64,000 nucleotides of DNA from Lonepinella sp042485795 (GCF_042485795.1 NZ_CP169368.1:248001-312000), one strand, 5' to 3'; positions 45,704 through 53,470 are shown, numbered from the stretch's first letter. The notes: generated by a model from the sequence alone, not told the origin. A program made the numbers and translations.

Positions 45704-45732
45704 AAAAGTGCGGTAAAAAATACCGCACTTTT
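45704..45732. repeat. Inverted pair of DNA uptake signals
   Basis: AAAAGTGCGGTA (45704-45715) and TACCGCACTTTT (45721-45732) are two uptake-signal cores in head-to-head inverted orientation separated by five bases. Such pairs commonly serve as terminators in Haemophilus; here it comes 12 bp after another terminator and upstream of hldD. Confidence 0.9.
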
Positions 45733-45784
45733 GATTAAAATAGATTACAATAAGACTAATTTAGATAGACAAAAGGACAATATT

Positions 45785-46714
45785 ATGATCATCGTAACTG
45801 GCGGTGCAGGCATGATCGGTAGCAATATCGTGAAAGCCTTAAACGAGATGGGACGTACCGATATTCTAGTGGTAGATAACCTAAAAGACGGCACTAAATT
45901 TATTAATTTAGTCGATTTAGATATTGCAGATTATTACGATAAAGATGATTTTATCGCATCAATTATGGCAGGCGATGACATTGGTGATATTGATGTTATT
46001 TTCCACCAAGGTGCTTGTTCTGCCACCACCGAATGGGACGGCAAATACCTAATGCACAATAATTACGAATATTCCAAAGAATTATTACATTATTGCCTCG
46101 ATCGTGAAATTCCATTCTTCTACGCCTCCAGTGCAGCGACCTACGGCGACAAAACCCAATTTGTAGAAGAACGCCAATTTGAAGGTCCACTCAATGCCTA
46201 CGGTTATTCTAAATTCTTATTTGATCAATATGTACGTGCCATTTTGCCTGAAGCTAGTTCGCCTGTTTGTGGCTTTAAATATTTCAATGTGTATGGTCCG
46301 AAAGAACAACACAAAGGTTCTATGGCAAGTGTCGCATTCCATTTAAATAACCAAATTTTAAACGGCGAAAATCCAAAATTATTCGCTGGATCTGAGCATT
46401 TCTTGCGTGATTTTATCTATGTAGGCGATGTGGCTCAAGTCAATTTATGGGCATGGCAACATGGCGTGTCAGGTATTTTTAATCTCGGCACAGGCAAAGC
46501 GGAAAGTTTCCTTGAAGTGGCACAAGCTGTATTAAAACACCATGGCAAAGGCGAAATCGAAACCATTCCATTCCCAGACCATTTAAAATCTCGCTATCAA
46601 GAATATACCCAAGCGGATTTAACCAAACTGCGTGCCGCAGGTTGTGATTATCAATTTAAATCCGTGGCAGAAGGTGTGGCGGAGTATATGGCTTGGTTAA
46701 ATAGAAAAAGCTGA
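45785..46714 (+). CDS. hldD: ADP-L-glycero-D-manno-heptose 6-epimerase
   Basis: HldD converts ADP-D-glycero- to ADP-L-glycero-D-manno-heptose for the LPS inner core. From the ATG at 45785 the 309-residue SDR protein starts MIIVTGGAGMIGSNIVKAL (NADP-binding GGAGMIG). The catalytic Tyr-x-x-x-Lys is YGYSK. AAAGGACA precedes this ATG. The frame is open back to 45668, but that extension crosses the uptake-signal hairpin and is rejected. A terminator follows, so it is cut off from waaF by the island. Confidence 0.97.
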   Translation: MIIVTGGAGMIGSNIVKALNEMGRTDILVVDNLKDGTKFINLVDLDIADYYDKDDFIASIMAGDDIGDIDVIFHQGACSATTEWDGKYLMHNNYEYSKELLHYCLDREIPFFYASSAATYGDKTQFVEERQFEGPLNAYGYSKFLFDQYVRAILPEASSPVCGFKYFNVYGPKEQHKGSMASVAFHLNNQILNGENPKLFAGSEHFLRDFIYVGDVAQVNLWAWQHGVSGIFNLGTGKAESFLEVAQAVLKHHGKGEIETIPFPDHLKSRYQEYTQADLTKLRAAGCDYQFKSVAEGVAEYMAWLNRKS

Positions 46715-46750
46715 ATCGGAAATAACTAGCCGATTATGTTCATATTAAGG

Positions 46751-46777
46751 GCGAGCCAATGGGTTCGCTTTTATTTT
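46751..46777 (+). terminator. Terminator of hldD
   Basis: GCGAGCC (46751-46757) pairs with GGTTCGC (46762-46768), one G-U, loop AATG, then TTTTATTTT. It overlaps the stop of the convergent unknown gene. Confidence 0.75.
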
Positions 46778-47484
46778 CTCCCAAAATTCGCACAATAATT
46801 CGCCCACCACACTGGATTATCCCTATCCCAGTAAGAGCCACCTTGCAACATCACAAAGGTTTCTACATCCGCATTAAATGCTTCTCTGATTTCTTGTTCA
46901 CGTAAGTCATCAATATGATTATCTTCAAGCATATCAATTTGATCTTGTAATTGCTCAATGTCATCCGCCAGTAAATCTTGCTCCATATCCAGTTCATCCC
47001 GCTCATCTTGGACATCATCCATTTTTTCTGAAATATCATCCATCCGCCCATCATCAGATAGCGAATACCGTTCTTCCATTTTCATTAACTGAGCCAACTG
47101 TTTATCCAGTTTTATCTGCTTTTTCAACAAACTCACTAAACGACTTTCTTTCGGTAAAATTTGCTGATGCAACGCCACAAGCTGTTGGAAATAAGGCGTA
47201 CAACCTTTTTCCTGCAACAATTTCACCAATTTCTGACGGATTTCAACACTTAATTGGGTAAAATGAATTTGTTTTTCCAGAGATTGTTGAATTGAATTTG
47301 GCGACAAATCTACATTTTGTAGGGTAACGGTTTGGGGTTTTAACGCTTGAACTGGCACGACTTTCTCCGTGGTGGTAGCTTCACCAAAAACCGCCCGCCA
47401 GCAACGTGGAATCCAATCGCCGATGGATAACATCAACAATGCAAATGCCCCTAATAAAATCAGTAAAAAAAGCAAAAATTTCAT
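46771..47484 (-). CDS. Unknown membrane-anchored coiled-coil protein
   Basis: I do not recognise this 237-residue protein. It has an N-terminal hydrophobic segment (about residues 2-21, signal anchor), then a region starting TTTEKVVPVQALKPQTV. A strongly charged coiled coil follows (about residues 110-205) dominated by Asp, Glu, Gln and Leu (for example MDDISEKMDDVQDERDELDMEQ). The aromatic tail reads SYWDRDNPVWWANYCANFG. It is transcribed leftward toward hldD at the left edge of the island. A periplasmic or membrane scaffold role is possible but unproven. Confidence 0.7.
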   Translation of the reverse strand: MKFLLFLLILLGAFALLMLSIGDWIPRCWRAVFGEATTTEKVVPVQALKPQTVTLQNVDLSPNSIQQSLEKQIHFTQLSVEIRQKLVKLLQEKGCTPYFQQLVALHQQILPKESRLVSLLKKQIKLDKQLAQLMKMEERYSLSDDGRMDDISEKMDDVQDERDELDMEQDLLADDIEQLQDQIDMLEDNHIDDLREQEIREAFNADVETFVMLQGGSYWDRDNPVWWANYCANFGRK

Positions 47485-47555
47485 TGTTTCTCCTTGATAG
47501 CAAAAGCATACCGCTAATTAATTTGCCATTCAATCACAAATGGATTTTATGTCAT

Positions 47556-48543
47556 TTAGTTGTTTATTCCACTAAATTCTTTACGACTAACACTGGTATT
47601 CCACAACCCCACTCGTTCCAGCCCGTCATATCTAGTCAAATGCTCATACCCCAAGCTACTATCTTCATAGCGTTTAAAGCTGTACACCGCACCGTTCATT
47701 TTTTGGGTGTCAAACAGATTTAGGCTTTTGAGTAAAGCAAAATCACGCTGGGTTAAACCTGTAACTTTGTAGAATAAATCAGGTTCTAACTCTTCAATCA
47801 CATCTTCCAAGCACATTTCGCGGTGTTCGCTCAAATACATAAACACAGGAATGCGTGTGGCGAATTTAATCAGTTTTTCCTGCACCTGTTTGCGTAGGCT
47901 TTTTTCTTCTTTCTCTTTTTCCTTGATTTCCTTTTTCTCTTTGGCGGTCAATTCGCCGTTATTGGCTTTTTGTTTGGCTTCTTTCACTGCTTCACTGCGG
48001 TTGATAATTTGCTCAATATCTTGATTGAGTGAACGAAAACCTTCAATGCTCATCAAGGCATTCATTGCATCGGGATTATCTGCCAAGCGTTTTAAGGTTT
48101 CATTATCCACATTCACCAGCAAGGCACTTTCCCAACGCCGTGCCAGCAAGGTAGCGGTTGTGCCGCTGGTTGCCATATCCAGTACGCTCGCCGCATCAAG
48201 CTCACGCATTGCTGCTTCGTCATAGGCTAAAATCGGCAGGAATTGGATAAATTCGGCGACTTTTTTCTCTGGATTGCGTTCTGTGGTGTTGAGTTCGTTG
48301 CAATATTCGGCGATTTGGCGTAAGGCACGATTGGGGGCAAAATCAAAAATATAGCAATTTTGCTTGATAATCACGCTGTCATCGCTGGCGTGTCGGGCTT
48401 TGGCGACCCACGGCGTTCGCACCCGAAAGGCAGCCTGAAAATAGGTTTCAGGGCGAGTGAGATTACGCAGCATAAAAATCCCCGTCCATTCAGGCACGGA
48501 TACGCCTGTAGTCAGTTTGTCTATTATCACTATCGCAATCCGA
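47556..48543 (-). pseudogene. C-terminal remnant of a methylase-helicase restriction protein
   Basis: Leftward open frame encoding about 325 residues without a natural start. It opens mid-domain with IAIVIIDKLTTGVSVPEWTGI followed by ETYFQAAFRVRTPW. This is helicase motif V/VI as found in large DNA methylase-helicase restriction proteins. Then come a lysine/glutamate-rich coiled coil and a conserved-looking C-terminal domain (YLSEHREMCLEDVIEELEPDLFYKVTGL). A stop lies immediately upstream of the helicase homology at the junction with the inserted restriction genes (about 48543). The matching N-terminus is at 50441-50576, so this is the 3' end of a split gene. Confidence 0.8.
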
Positions 48544-48594
48544 TCTCAAAAATAGTAAAATAGCCTATCTAATTTATGCAAATGGGAAAATTCA

Positions 48595-49362
48595 ATGCCA
48601 CTACTAAATTTCATTTCTGACGAAGATTTATATCACCACGTTGAACAAACCGTTCAAAAATACCGTTTTAAAATTGATTTAAAAACGCTGAATAAAAATC
48701 TCATTGATCCGATTAAACTTACTTTTGATAGTGGAATTTATCAGCGTGCTTTTGATAATTCGGCATTAGAAACGATTTTAGCTAGTGAAGTATGGCGACA
48801 AATGGACAAGTCTAATACCAACCATATCGGTTATTTTCATCAAAATATTTTTCAATATATCGGTAAAGCAAAAGGCTGGACTGTACCGCAACAAGGCTTT
48901 GATATTGAAAATAAGAAAAAGCATATTTTTGTAGAAATGAAAAATAAACATAATACGATGAACAGTTCATCGGCAGCGAAAACTTATATGCGTATGCAAA
49001 ATAAGCTGTTGCAAGATGAACAGGCGACTTGCTATTTGGTTGAAATTATTGCGAAACATAGCCAAAATATTGAATGGGTTTGTTCAGTGGATAAACAAAG
49101 TTTAAAACACTCACGCATTCGCCGTATTTCTATTGATCAGTTTTATGCGTTGGTAACTAGCAATAAAAATGCTTTTGCTCAATTGTGCCAAATATTACCG
49201 CAAGTAATTAAAAATGTGGTAGCAAAACAAGAACAACAGCTTATTGAAAATACAGTGATTGATGATTTAAAACGCCAAGAAGTTAATTCTATTTTAGAAA
49301 GTTTATATTTGCTGGCATTTAGACATTATCAAGGCTTTAAGGATTTTAAACTCAATGTATAA
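48595..49362 (+). CDS. Type II restriction endonuclease, Eco47II family (predicted GGNCC)
   Basis: A 255-residue protein that I recognise as Eco47II-like (Pfam RE_Eco47II), isoschizomers of Sau96I cutting GGNCC. Distinctive segments are GYFHQNIFQYIG, GWTVPQQGFDIE and HIFVEMKNKHNTMNSSSAAKTYMRMQ. The last two give a PD-(D/E)XK-like set D103, E114, K116. It overlaps the downstream methyltransferase by 8 bp in the same orientation, a typical restriction-modification pair. The pair sits inside a broken gene transcribed the other way. Specificity is by family, not by direct evidence. Confidence 0.88.
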   Translation: MPLLNFISDEDLYHHVEQTVQKYRFKIDLKTLNKNLIDPIKLTFDSGIYQRAFDNSALETILASEVWRQMDKSNTNHIGYFHQNIFQYIGKAKGWTVPQQGFDIENKKKHIFVEMKNKHNTMNSSSAAKTYMRMQNKLLQDEQATCYLVEIIAKHSQNIEWVCSVDKQSLKHSRIRRISIDQFYALVTSNKNAFAQLCQILPQVIKNVVAKQEQQLIENTVIDDLKRQEVNSILESLYLLAFRHYQGFKDFKLNV

Positions 49363-50440
49363 ACAAATTGATTTATTTGATGAAGTCATTGAGCCTTGCA
49401 AAATGCCCTTAAAAAATGACCGCACATTTTCTAGTATTGAATTATTTGCAGGGGCTGGCGGTTTGGCGTTAGGTTTGGAGCAGGCAGGATTTGAAGCAGT
49501 TTTATTAAATGAGTGGGATAAAAACGCATGTGCCACTTTGCGTTTAAATCGTCCAAACTGGAATATTGTTGAAGGCGATATTTGCGAGATTGATTTCACG
49601 CCTTATCGTGGCAAAGTGGATTTTTTGTCAGGTGGTTTTCCTTGCCAAGCCTTTTCTTATGCGGGCAAAGGACGTGGCTTTGATGATATTCGTGGCACAA
49701 TGTTTTTTCAATTTGCCAGAGCAATCCAAGAAGTGCAACCTAAGGTCATTTTAGGCGAAAATGTGCGTGGGCTAGTTAATCACGATCAAGGGCGAACGCT
49801 GGCAACCATTAAGCAAACGTTGCAAGAGTTAGGTTATCATTTGATTGAACCACGCATTTTAAATGCGATGAATTACCGCGTACCGCAAAAGCGTGAACGC
49901 ATTTTTATTGTTGGTATTCGCCAAGATTTAGCCGAGAAAGCCGAGTTTCACTGGCCCGAACCCTTTGAACGTGTGATGACGATGGCGGACGCATTAAAAG
50001 CTGGCGAGTTGTTTGATTGTGATGTCCCCCATTCGCAAGGGCAAGCGTACCCTGAACATAAAAAAGCGGTAATGGACTTAGTCCCTGCTGGTGGTTGCTG
50101 GCGTGATTTGCCTGATGATGTGGCACGCAACTATATGAAAAAAAGCTATTTTTTAGGCGGTGGGCGTACTGGAATGGCTCGCCGTTTGGCGTGGACAGAG
50201 CCAAGTTTAACGCTCACTTGTGCTCCTGCTCAAAACCAAACCGAACGTTGCCACCCTGATGAAACTCGCCCTTTAACCGTGCGTGAATATTCTCGCATTC
50301 AAACCTTTCCTGATAACTGGCAATTTGCAGGTTCAATGACCCAGCAATATAAGCAAATCGGCAATGCCGTGCCTGTGAATTTGGCTAGGGCGGTGGGCGA
50401 ATGCTTAATTGCAGTTTTCAAGCAGTTGAGAAATTTTTAA
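49355..50440 (+). CDS. DNA (cytosine-5-)-methyltransferase, cognate of the Eco47II-like enzyme
   Basis: A 361-residue C5-cytosine methyltransferase with the family motifs in order. They are I (SIELFAGAGGLALGLEQAG), IV with catalytic C97 (GGFPCQAFSYAGKGRGFD), VI (ENVRGL, residues 135-140), VIII (YRVPQKRERIFIVGIR), IX (LTVREYSRIQTFPDNW) and X (QIGNAVPVNLARAVGE). The region between VIII and IX is the target-recognition domain. It protects the host DNA from the adjacent endonuclease; co-oriented with an 8-bp overlap. A near-match to the uptake signal (ACCGCACAT, about 49419) is one base off. Confidence 0.95.
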   Translation: MYKQIDLFDEVIEPCKMPLKNDRTFSSIELFAGAGGLALGLEQAGFEAVLLNEWDKNACATLRLNRPNWNIVEGDICEIDFTPYRGKVDFLSGGFPCQAFSYAGKGRGFDDIRGTMFFQFARAIQEVQPKVILGENVRGLVNHDQGRTLATIKQTLQELGYHLIEPRILNAMNYRVPQKRERIFIVGIRQDLAEKAEFHWPEPFERVMTMADALKAGELFDCDVPHSQGQAYPEHKKAVMDLVPAGGCWRDLPDDVARNYMKKSYFLGGGRTGMARRLAWTEPSLTLTCAPAQNQTERCHPDETRPLTVREYSRIQTFPDNWQFAGSMTQQYKQIGNAVPVNLARAVGECLIAVFKQLRNF

Positions 50441-50576
50441 ATGAAAATAATTCTGACGGCAATAAATCCAGCATCTTATTTGCCAGCTCGGGTGAGGTAA
50501 AAACTTCGTCATTGGATAAATTGGCAAGACAAGACAGCACATCGGGGTTGTAGTTTAAATTATTCGGGTTTGGCAT
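50441..50576 (-). pseudogene. N-terminal remnant of the split methylase-helicase gene
   Basis: Starting at the ATG complementary to 50574-50576, and overlapping the end of the upstream methyltransferase-like gene by 17 bp, a short frame reads MPNPNNLNYNPDVLSC, LANLSNDEVFTSPELANKM and LDLLPSELF. It then runs into the reverse complement of the cytosine methyltransferase 3' end and stops at 50418. This opening is typical of N6-adenine methylase-helicase restriction proteins, where a SAM-binding motif should follow. The rest of the gene is missing or lies at 47556-48543. Confidence 0.75.
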
Positions 50577-51237
50577 CTTGAATATCCATAAAGTAAGTGG
50601 AACGGTAGGCGTTGATAAACTGATAATGGCTGCGGCTTTCGGTTTGAATTAAATGGGCGTATTGATATTCCTTGCGGCTTAAACAAAACGCACGCGGAAA
50701 TGACACCGCCGCCCATTGCGAAAAATGCAGAAAATGCTCGTCAATCGGCTGGTTTAGGCTATCGGCATACACCATTTTTAAGGCATCGCCGTGTAAAATA
50801 TTGAGCTTCAAAATATATTCCACCACGTTTTTTAATTGAGCCGACATTTCACATTCAAATAAGCGTTGATATTCGCTCTCGGCAAAATTGAGCAGGCGTT
50901 CACGGCAACGCAATACGTTATCCTGTAATAAATCAATGCCATACAGCGAACTTAACGCCACAATCAGGCGATAGTCATAATGAATGCGTGGCTTGCGTTT
51001 ATTCTGATTTGCCACATAGCTCAGCTTGCGTTTTAAGATTTCAATCAAAAAATTGCCATCACCACAGGCAGGCTCTAACACCGTGCTTTCATCAGGCATC
51101 TCCGCTTCGCCGTGTTTATTCACCAGCGGCAAGCCTTTGGCACGGATCACCATATCAATCATCGCATTGACTTCTTGCGGACGCGTAAATACTTCGCCGT
51201 GATCGGCGACACGTTGGCGGGATTTGATTTGGGTCAT
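50560..51237 (-). CDS. N6-adenine methyltransferase-like protein lacking the catalytic motif
   Basis: The 225-residue protein resembles the first part of an Eco57I/type I-like DNA methyltransferase. GEVFTRPQEVNAMID is followed by SAM-binding motif I VLEPACGDGNFLIEIL (residues 53-68) and ILHGDAL. No NPPY/DPPY catalytic motif is visible, so it may be a partner subunit rather than a complete enzyme. GGGGG precedes the ATG five bases upstream. The ATG also overlaps the stop of the repeat-containing leader frame as ATGA (51234-51237). Its gene end overlaps the split methylase-helicase start, so the two formed one operon. Confidence 0.75.
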   Translation of the reverse strand: MTQIKSRQRVADHGEVFTRPQEVNAMIDMVIRAKGLPLVNKHGEAEMPDESTVLEPACGDGNFLIEILKRKLSYVANQNKRKPRIHYDYRLIVALSSLYGIDLLQDNVLRCRERLLNFAESEYQRLFECEMSAQLKNVVEYILKLNILHGDALKMVYADSLNQPIDEHFLHFSQWAAVSFPRAFCLSRKEYQYAHLIQTESRSHYQFINAYRSTYFMDIQDAKPE

Positions 51238-51575
51238 TGATTCCCCCTTTGATGACAGGCAAGGGGGCTAAAAAGAAAACGAAAAATGGCGACTGCCCGA
51301 TCAAGAGCATTCGCCAATAATTTTGCGTTTAAAGGAAATAGATAGTGAGATAAATAATGGCAGATACCATTAAATAAATAGACAATATTTAGCTGTGCTG
51401 TGCTGTGCTGTGCTGTGCTGTGCTGTGCTGTGCTGTGCTGTGCTGTGCTGTGCTGTGCTGTGCTGTGCTGTGCTGTGCTGTGCTGTGCTGTGCTGTGCTG
51501 TGCTGTGCTGTGCTGTGCTGTGCTGTGCTGTGCTGTGCTGTGCTGTGCTGTGCTGTGCTGTGCTGTGCTGTGCAT
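51234..51575 (-). CDS. Repeat-containing leader frame, translationally coupled to the methyltransferase-like gene
   Basis: ATG at 51573-51575, preceded by AGGA with six-base spacing, leads directly into the CACAG repeat. This encodes tandem STAQH-type pentapeptides, followed by about 50 unrelated codons, and stops exactly in an ATGA overlap with the downstream gene. After the repeat the other two frames meet stops at once (TAA) or after about eight codons. Only the present frame reaches the overlap. That asymmetry suggests a phase-variable leader; the protein itself is probably meaningless. The downstream gene has its own good ribosome binding site, so control may be partial. Confidence 0.6.
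   Translation of the reverse strand: MHSTAQHSTAQHSTAQHSTAQHSTAQHSTAQHSTAQHSTAQHSTAQHSTAQHSTAQHSTAQLNIVYLFNGICHYLSHYLFPLNAKLLANALDRAVAIFRFLFSPLACHQRGNQ
51392..51573. repeat. Pentanucleotide tandem repeat (CACAG on the minus strand), 36.4 copies
   Basis: From 51392 to 51573 the + strand is an uninterrupted TGCTG-type repeat of period 5: 182 bp, 36 full copies plus two bases, with no variant unit seen. Read on the coding (minus) strand the unit is CACAG. The same unit is known from a phase-variable restriction-modification gene of Mannheimia (Pasteurella) haemolytica. Five is not a multiple of three, so each unit gained or lost shifts the frame. Assembly through such a tract is uncertain in copy number. 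Confidence 0.97.
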
Positions 51576-51722
51576 TATTTGTCCTGTTTTGAGTTTGTCA
51601 ACTATTTTTTGCATTTTAACAAACAAGACGAAAGATTAACAGAAAAACAAAAGCTAACTTGCTTAGAGTGGGAAGTTTTGTTAGTCTTTTACTATGTTGA
51701 AACAATATAGGATTACAAGAAA

Positions 51723-51887
51723 ATGGCAGCGACAACAACATTACTCGTTACCATCAAAACATCAGATTTAATGTTGTTTGAAGGGATTTTAAAGAAGTTC
51801 AACGCCACATACGAAATTATTTCAACATCTGAAAACCAAGAAATGGACGAATGCCCTGAATATACCATTCAAGGCATTGAACAATAG
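51723..51887 (+). CDS. Small protein upstream of a toxin-antitoxin pair, unknown
   Basis: A 54-residue frame starting MAATTTLLVTIKTSDLM and ending CPEYTIQGIEQ. I do not recognise it. It is co-oriented with the downstream antitoxin and toxin genes with a 10-bp gap to the antitoxin start, and its predicted beta-alpha-beta pattern would suit a small dimerising protein. It may be part of the toxin-antitoxin operon. The weak AAGAAA upstream is its only ribosome binding hint. Confidence 0.5.
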   Translation: MAATTTLLVTIKTSDLMLFEGILKKFNATYEIISTSENQEMDECPEYTIQGIEQ

Positions 51888-51897
51888 GAACAGAACT

Positions 51898-52128
51898 ATG
51901 GCAACAATTACTTTTGAAATTGACCTTGATAACCATGAAATCATTACCTTAAAAAACGTGATTAAAGCACTTGGTGGAAAAAAGTTAAAAGTGAAAGAAG
52001 ATCCCGATGTAGAACTCATCAACAAAAAATACAGTGAAACTGATTTCAGAGAGATGGTTAATCAAGCTCGTCAAGGCAAAAAAACGCAAGTGAGCCAAGA
52101 TGAAATGACCAAATTGCTTTTAGGCTAA
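51898..52128 (+). CDS. Putative antitoxin of the YoeB/Txe-like module
   Basis: From the ATG at 51898 (AGGAACAG just upstream) the protein has 76 residues, starting MATITFEIDLDNHEIITLKNV and ending KTQVSQDEMTKLLLG. I do not recognise a Phd/YefM domain. Its position 4 bp before a YoeB/Txe-like toxin, its size and its charged C-terminal half argue for an antitoxin. An ATG seven codons earlier (51877) overlaps the preceding gene and is less likely. Confidence 0.65.
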   Translation: MATITFEIDLDNHEIITLKNVIKALGGKKLKVKEDPDVELINKKYSETDFREMVNQARQGKKTQVSQDEMTKLLLG

Positions 52129-52132
52129 TTTT

Positions 52133-52408
52133 ATGTTTGAAATCAGTTATTCAGAAAAATTCTTTTCAGGTGTGGCAGGTTATAAAAAATCAGGGCAACA
52201 ACAAGCGTTAAAGAAAATCAATGCCCTGTTACAAGAATTAGCCCAACACCCTACCACAGGCACAGGAAAACCTGAACGATTAAAAGGTTATGACGGCGAA
52301 GTATATTCTCGCCGTATCGATCAAAAAAACCGTTTAATTTATGAAATCTTTGAAGCAGAACAAAGAATTGATGTTATTTCCTGTCACGGTCATTATGACG
52401 ATAAATAA
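52133..52408 (+). CDS. Txe/YoeB-type toxin (RelE superfamily)
   Basis: A 91-residue protein with the YoeB/Txe C-terminal signature: GTGKPERLKGYDGEVYSRRIDQKNRLIYEI followed by IDVISCHGHYDDK. The arginine and the terminal HGHYDD include the ribosome-dependent RNase residues of this family. It lies 4 bp after the antitoxin gene and 9 bp before waaF, so the toxin module is likely read through into the heptosyltransferase gene. Confidence 0.9.
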   Translation: MFEISYSEKFFSGVAGYKKSGQQQALKKINALLQELAQHPTTGTGKPERLKGYDGEVYSRRIDQKNRLIYEIFEAEQRIDVISCHGHYDDK

Positions 52409-52417
52409 GACAAAACT

Positions 52418-53461
52418 ATGAATATCCTAATCATTGCCCCATCATGGGTTGGCGATATGATGATGTCGCATAGCCTGTATCAAACCTTAAAACAGCAATA
52501 TCCCGATTGCCAAATTGATGTACTTGCGCCGAATTGGTGTAAGCCGTTGTTGGCTCGGATGCCTGAAGTGCGTCAAGCATTGACTATGCCGATTGGTCAC
52601 GGGGCGTTTTCACTAGGCGAACGCTATAAAATTGGCAAATCGCTTCGAGATCAATATGATATGGCGATTGTGTTGCCTAATTCCTTGAAATCAGCGTTCA
52701 TTCCATTGTTTGCTAAAATCCCTGTTCGTCGTGGTTGGAAAGGGGAAAGTCGTTATTTCTTTTTAAATGATTTGCGATCTAATAAAAACGACTATCCGAT
52801 GATGGTGCAGCGTTATGTGGCGTTGGGGTATGAAAAAGGGAAAATTCCAACAGCTCAAAATTTAAATATTCCCACGCCGTATTTAACTGTTGATGAAAGT
52901 GCGGTGCAAAAAACTAAAGAAATTTTCACCGCACAATTTGCTCTGGCGGAAAATCGCCCTGCCATTGGTTTTTGCCCTGGAGCGGAATTTGGTCCTGCCA
53001 AACGTTGGCCGCATTATCATTATGCCAAATTAGCGGAAAGACTGATTGAACAGGGTTACAGTATTCGTCTGTTTGGGTCTAATAAAGATGTGGAAGTCGG
53101 TGAGCAAATTCGTTTAAGTTTACCTGAATCGTTGCAACGCTATTGTGCCAATCTAGCTGGGCAAACGGCACTCAATCAAGCGGTGGATTTGATTGCGGAT
53201 TGTACCGCAATGGTGACGAATGACAGTGGATTAATGCACATTGCGGCGGCGGTCGGTCGTCCGTTAGTGGCGGTTTATGGACCAACGAGTCCGCAATATA
53301 CACCGCCGTTATCCGATAAAGCAGTGATTATTCGCTTGATTAAAGGTGGCTTAATCAAAATCCGCAAAGGGACGGACAGTGCGGAAGGTTATCATCAAAG
53401 TTTGATCGATATTACGCCTGAGATGGTGATGGAAAAATTAACCCAATTATTAGCGAATTAA
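52418..53461 (+). CDS. waaF: ADP-heptose:LPS heptosyltransferase II
   Basis: WaaF adds the second heptose to the LPS inner core. The 347-residue GT9 protein has the start MNILIIAPSWVGDMMMSHSLYQ, the GFCPGAEFGPAKRWPHYHYAKLAE donor-binding region and TNDSGLMHIAAAVGRPLVAVYGPTSP. E. coli WaaF has 348 residues. In E. coli it directly follows hldD; here about 5.7 kb of accessory DNA separates them. An uptake signal lies at about 52898. Confidence 0.96.
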   Translation: MNILIIAPSWVGDMMMSHSLYQTLKQQYPDCQIDVLAPNWCKPLLARMPEVRQALTMPIGHGAFSLGERYKIGKSLRDQYDMAIVLPNSLKSAFIPLFAKIPVRRGWKGESRYFFLNDLRSNKNDYPMMVQRYVALGYEKGKIPTAQNLNIPTPYLTVDESAVQKTKEIFTAQFALAENRPAIGFCPGAEFGPAKRWPHYHYAKLAERLIEQGYSIRLFGSNKDVEVGEQIRLSLPESLQRYCANLAGQTALNQAVDLIADCTAMVTNDSGLMHIAAAVGRPLVAVYGPTSPQYTPPLSDKAVIIRLIKGGLIKIRKGTDSAEGYHQSLIDITPEMVMEKLTQLLAN

Positions 53462-53470
53462 GGGGGGAAT

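Noticed and set aside
45668..45784. N-terminal 39-codon extension of hldD
   Set aside because: It crosses a terminator tail and an inverted uptake-signal pair; the ATG at 45785 has a good ribosome binding site and gives the family's normal start.
51392..51573. Regular repeats considered as a CRISPR array
   Set aside because: The unit is 5 bp without spacers; no cas genes are present.
51395..51710. Three + strand frames translating to repeated Cys/Ala/Val/Leu pentapeptides
   Set aside because: They are translations of the pentanucleotide tract in the wrong strand; every frame of a pure 5-bp repeat without stop codons is open by construction.
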